Source: Liolophura sinensis (Eukaryota > Mollusca > Polyplacophora > Chitonida > Chitonidae). From it: a DNA stretch of 64,000 nt. The first letter of the stretch is position 1. Each line of letters starts with the position of its first letter. Below, one piece after another: positions 63,474-64,000 of this stretch. Below the pieces are notes generated by a model. That model had not been told where the DNA came from. It was given only the letters and a program-made list of their open reading frames with translations, and did not search any database. Both the position numbers and the translations under genes were made by a program. The DNA lies in contig NC_088305.1 in assembly GCF_032854445.1 (NCBI RefSeq), forward strand, positions 20,073,717 through 20,137,716, in the 5' to 3' direction.

Positions 63474-64000
63474 CTACAAAACAGAATAACCATAAGATGT
63501 CATTTGTCAAGCTAAAGACAGCTGTACTCGTCAAAAAAAACAAAGGACCACAACTCTCATTCACATAAAAGGTACATATATGTGTTAAACTGTTTGAACA
63601 ATGGCAAAATGCTCTTTGATTTTAAATCTTCTGTGTAGCTGATATCCATCAACCTCATAAGCCACTCCTGATAACAGTGTACTATTAGTTACATGGTTAC
63701 TCAGTGATAGGGACTGGCTCTGATGACTCAGTTGGTAGAGCGTTCGCTTTGGGAGGCAGTGGATCCAGGATCAATAATGGGTTGAGTCACACCTAAGACT
63801 GTAAAAGAGGAAGTTGTAGCTTCCTCGGATGGCATTCAGAATTAAGGGCATAGCGCAATGACTGGTTGACCTGTAACAGTATAATGGCTTTGGTGGGGCA
63901 TCTTACTTGCTTTTGGCAAGTCATCTTAGTGAAACAGCATTAGATAAAAGAGCAGTGGAAATCCGTCCTAAAACATGGAGGCACATTACATGAACATGCA
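63474..64000 (-). other. USP40 intron, running out of the window
   Basis: Contains the SINE family B copy from 63715. No further USP40 exon is visible before the window ends, so the catalytic domain lies to the right. Confidence 0.75.
63715..64000 (+). mobile_element. SINE family B, + copy with tRNA-like head
   Basis: The head GGCTCTGATGACTCAGTTGG then TAGAGCGTTCGC resembles a tRNA A-box region. The body carries GAGGAAGTTGTAGCTTCCTC, ACTGGTTGACC, CAGTATAATGGCTT and GGAGGCACATTACATG, as in the reverse copy at 50884-51168. The 3' tail is cut off by the window edge. Confidence 0.85.

Overview
This is a piece of an animal nuclear genome, not a bacterial one. It has spliced genes with GT-AG introns, AATAAA polyadenylation signals, tRNA-derived SINEs, MITE-like elements and many minisatellites, in an AT-rich background. 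The SINE family, frequent TACATGTA-type words and the divergence of the two proteins from vertebrates suggest a marine lophotrochozoan (mollusc or brachiopod). The species cannot be fixed from the sequence alone.

Two conserved genes lie tail to tail. On the + strand, 16 coding exons from 9195 to 38240 join in perfect phase into a 609-residue IGF2BP/Imp protein with two RRM and four KH domains. An alternative first coding exon (25824-25864) has the right phase to make a form lacking RRM1. The 3' UTR runs to about 41.5 kb and carries a perfect 8-mer let-7 site and a G-quadruplex motif. On the - strand, 15 exons from 63473 down to 45780 encode the C-terminal 603 residues of a USP40-type ubiquitin protease. 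Its catalytic N-terminal half lies beyond the right edge of the window. Its 3' UTR contains a 35-bp minisatellite, and a 70-bp tandem duplication begins at the stop codon.

Region by region: 1-8.6 kb has no recognisable gene, but holds an 18-copy 68-bp minisatellite, a foldback element and a long TA tract. 8.6-41.5 kb is IGF2BP, with two large 5' introns (7.3 and 10.6 kb). 41.5-44 kb is a repeat-rich gap between the convergent genes. 44-64 kb is USP40, whose introns are loaded with SINEs (several with target-site duplications) and five minisatellites.

The two genes are not known to act in one pathway. IGF2BP is a cytoplasmic mRNA-binding regulator and USP40 a deubiquitinase, so their adjacency is most simply read as chance synteny. 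I found no undescribed multi-gene system. The observations most worth checking are the RRM1-less IGF2BP first exon, the let-7 site, the tandem NAGNAG acceptors in the KH2-KH3 linker, the SINE inserted next to a USP40 splice donor, and the repeat structure at the USP40 stop codon.
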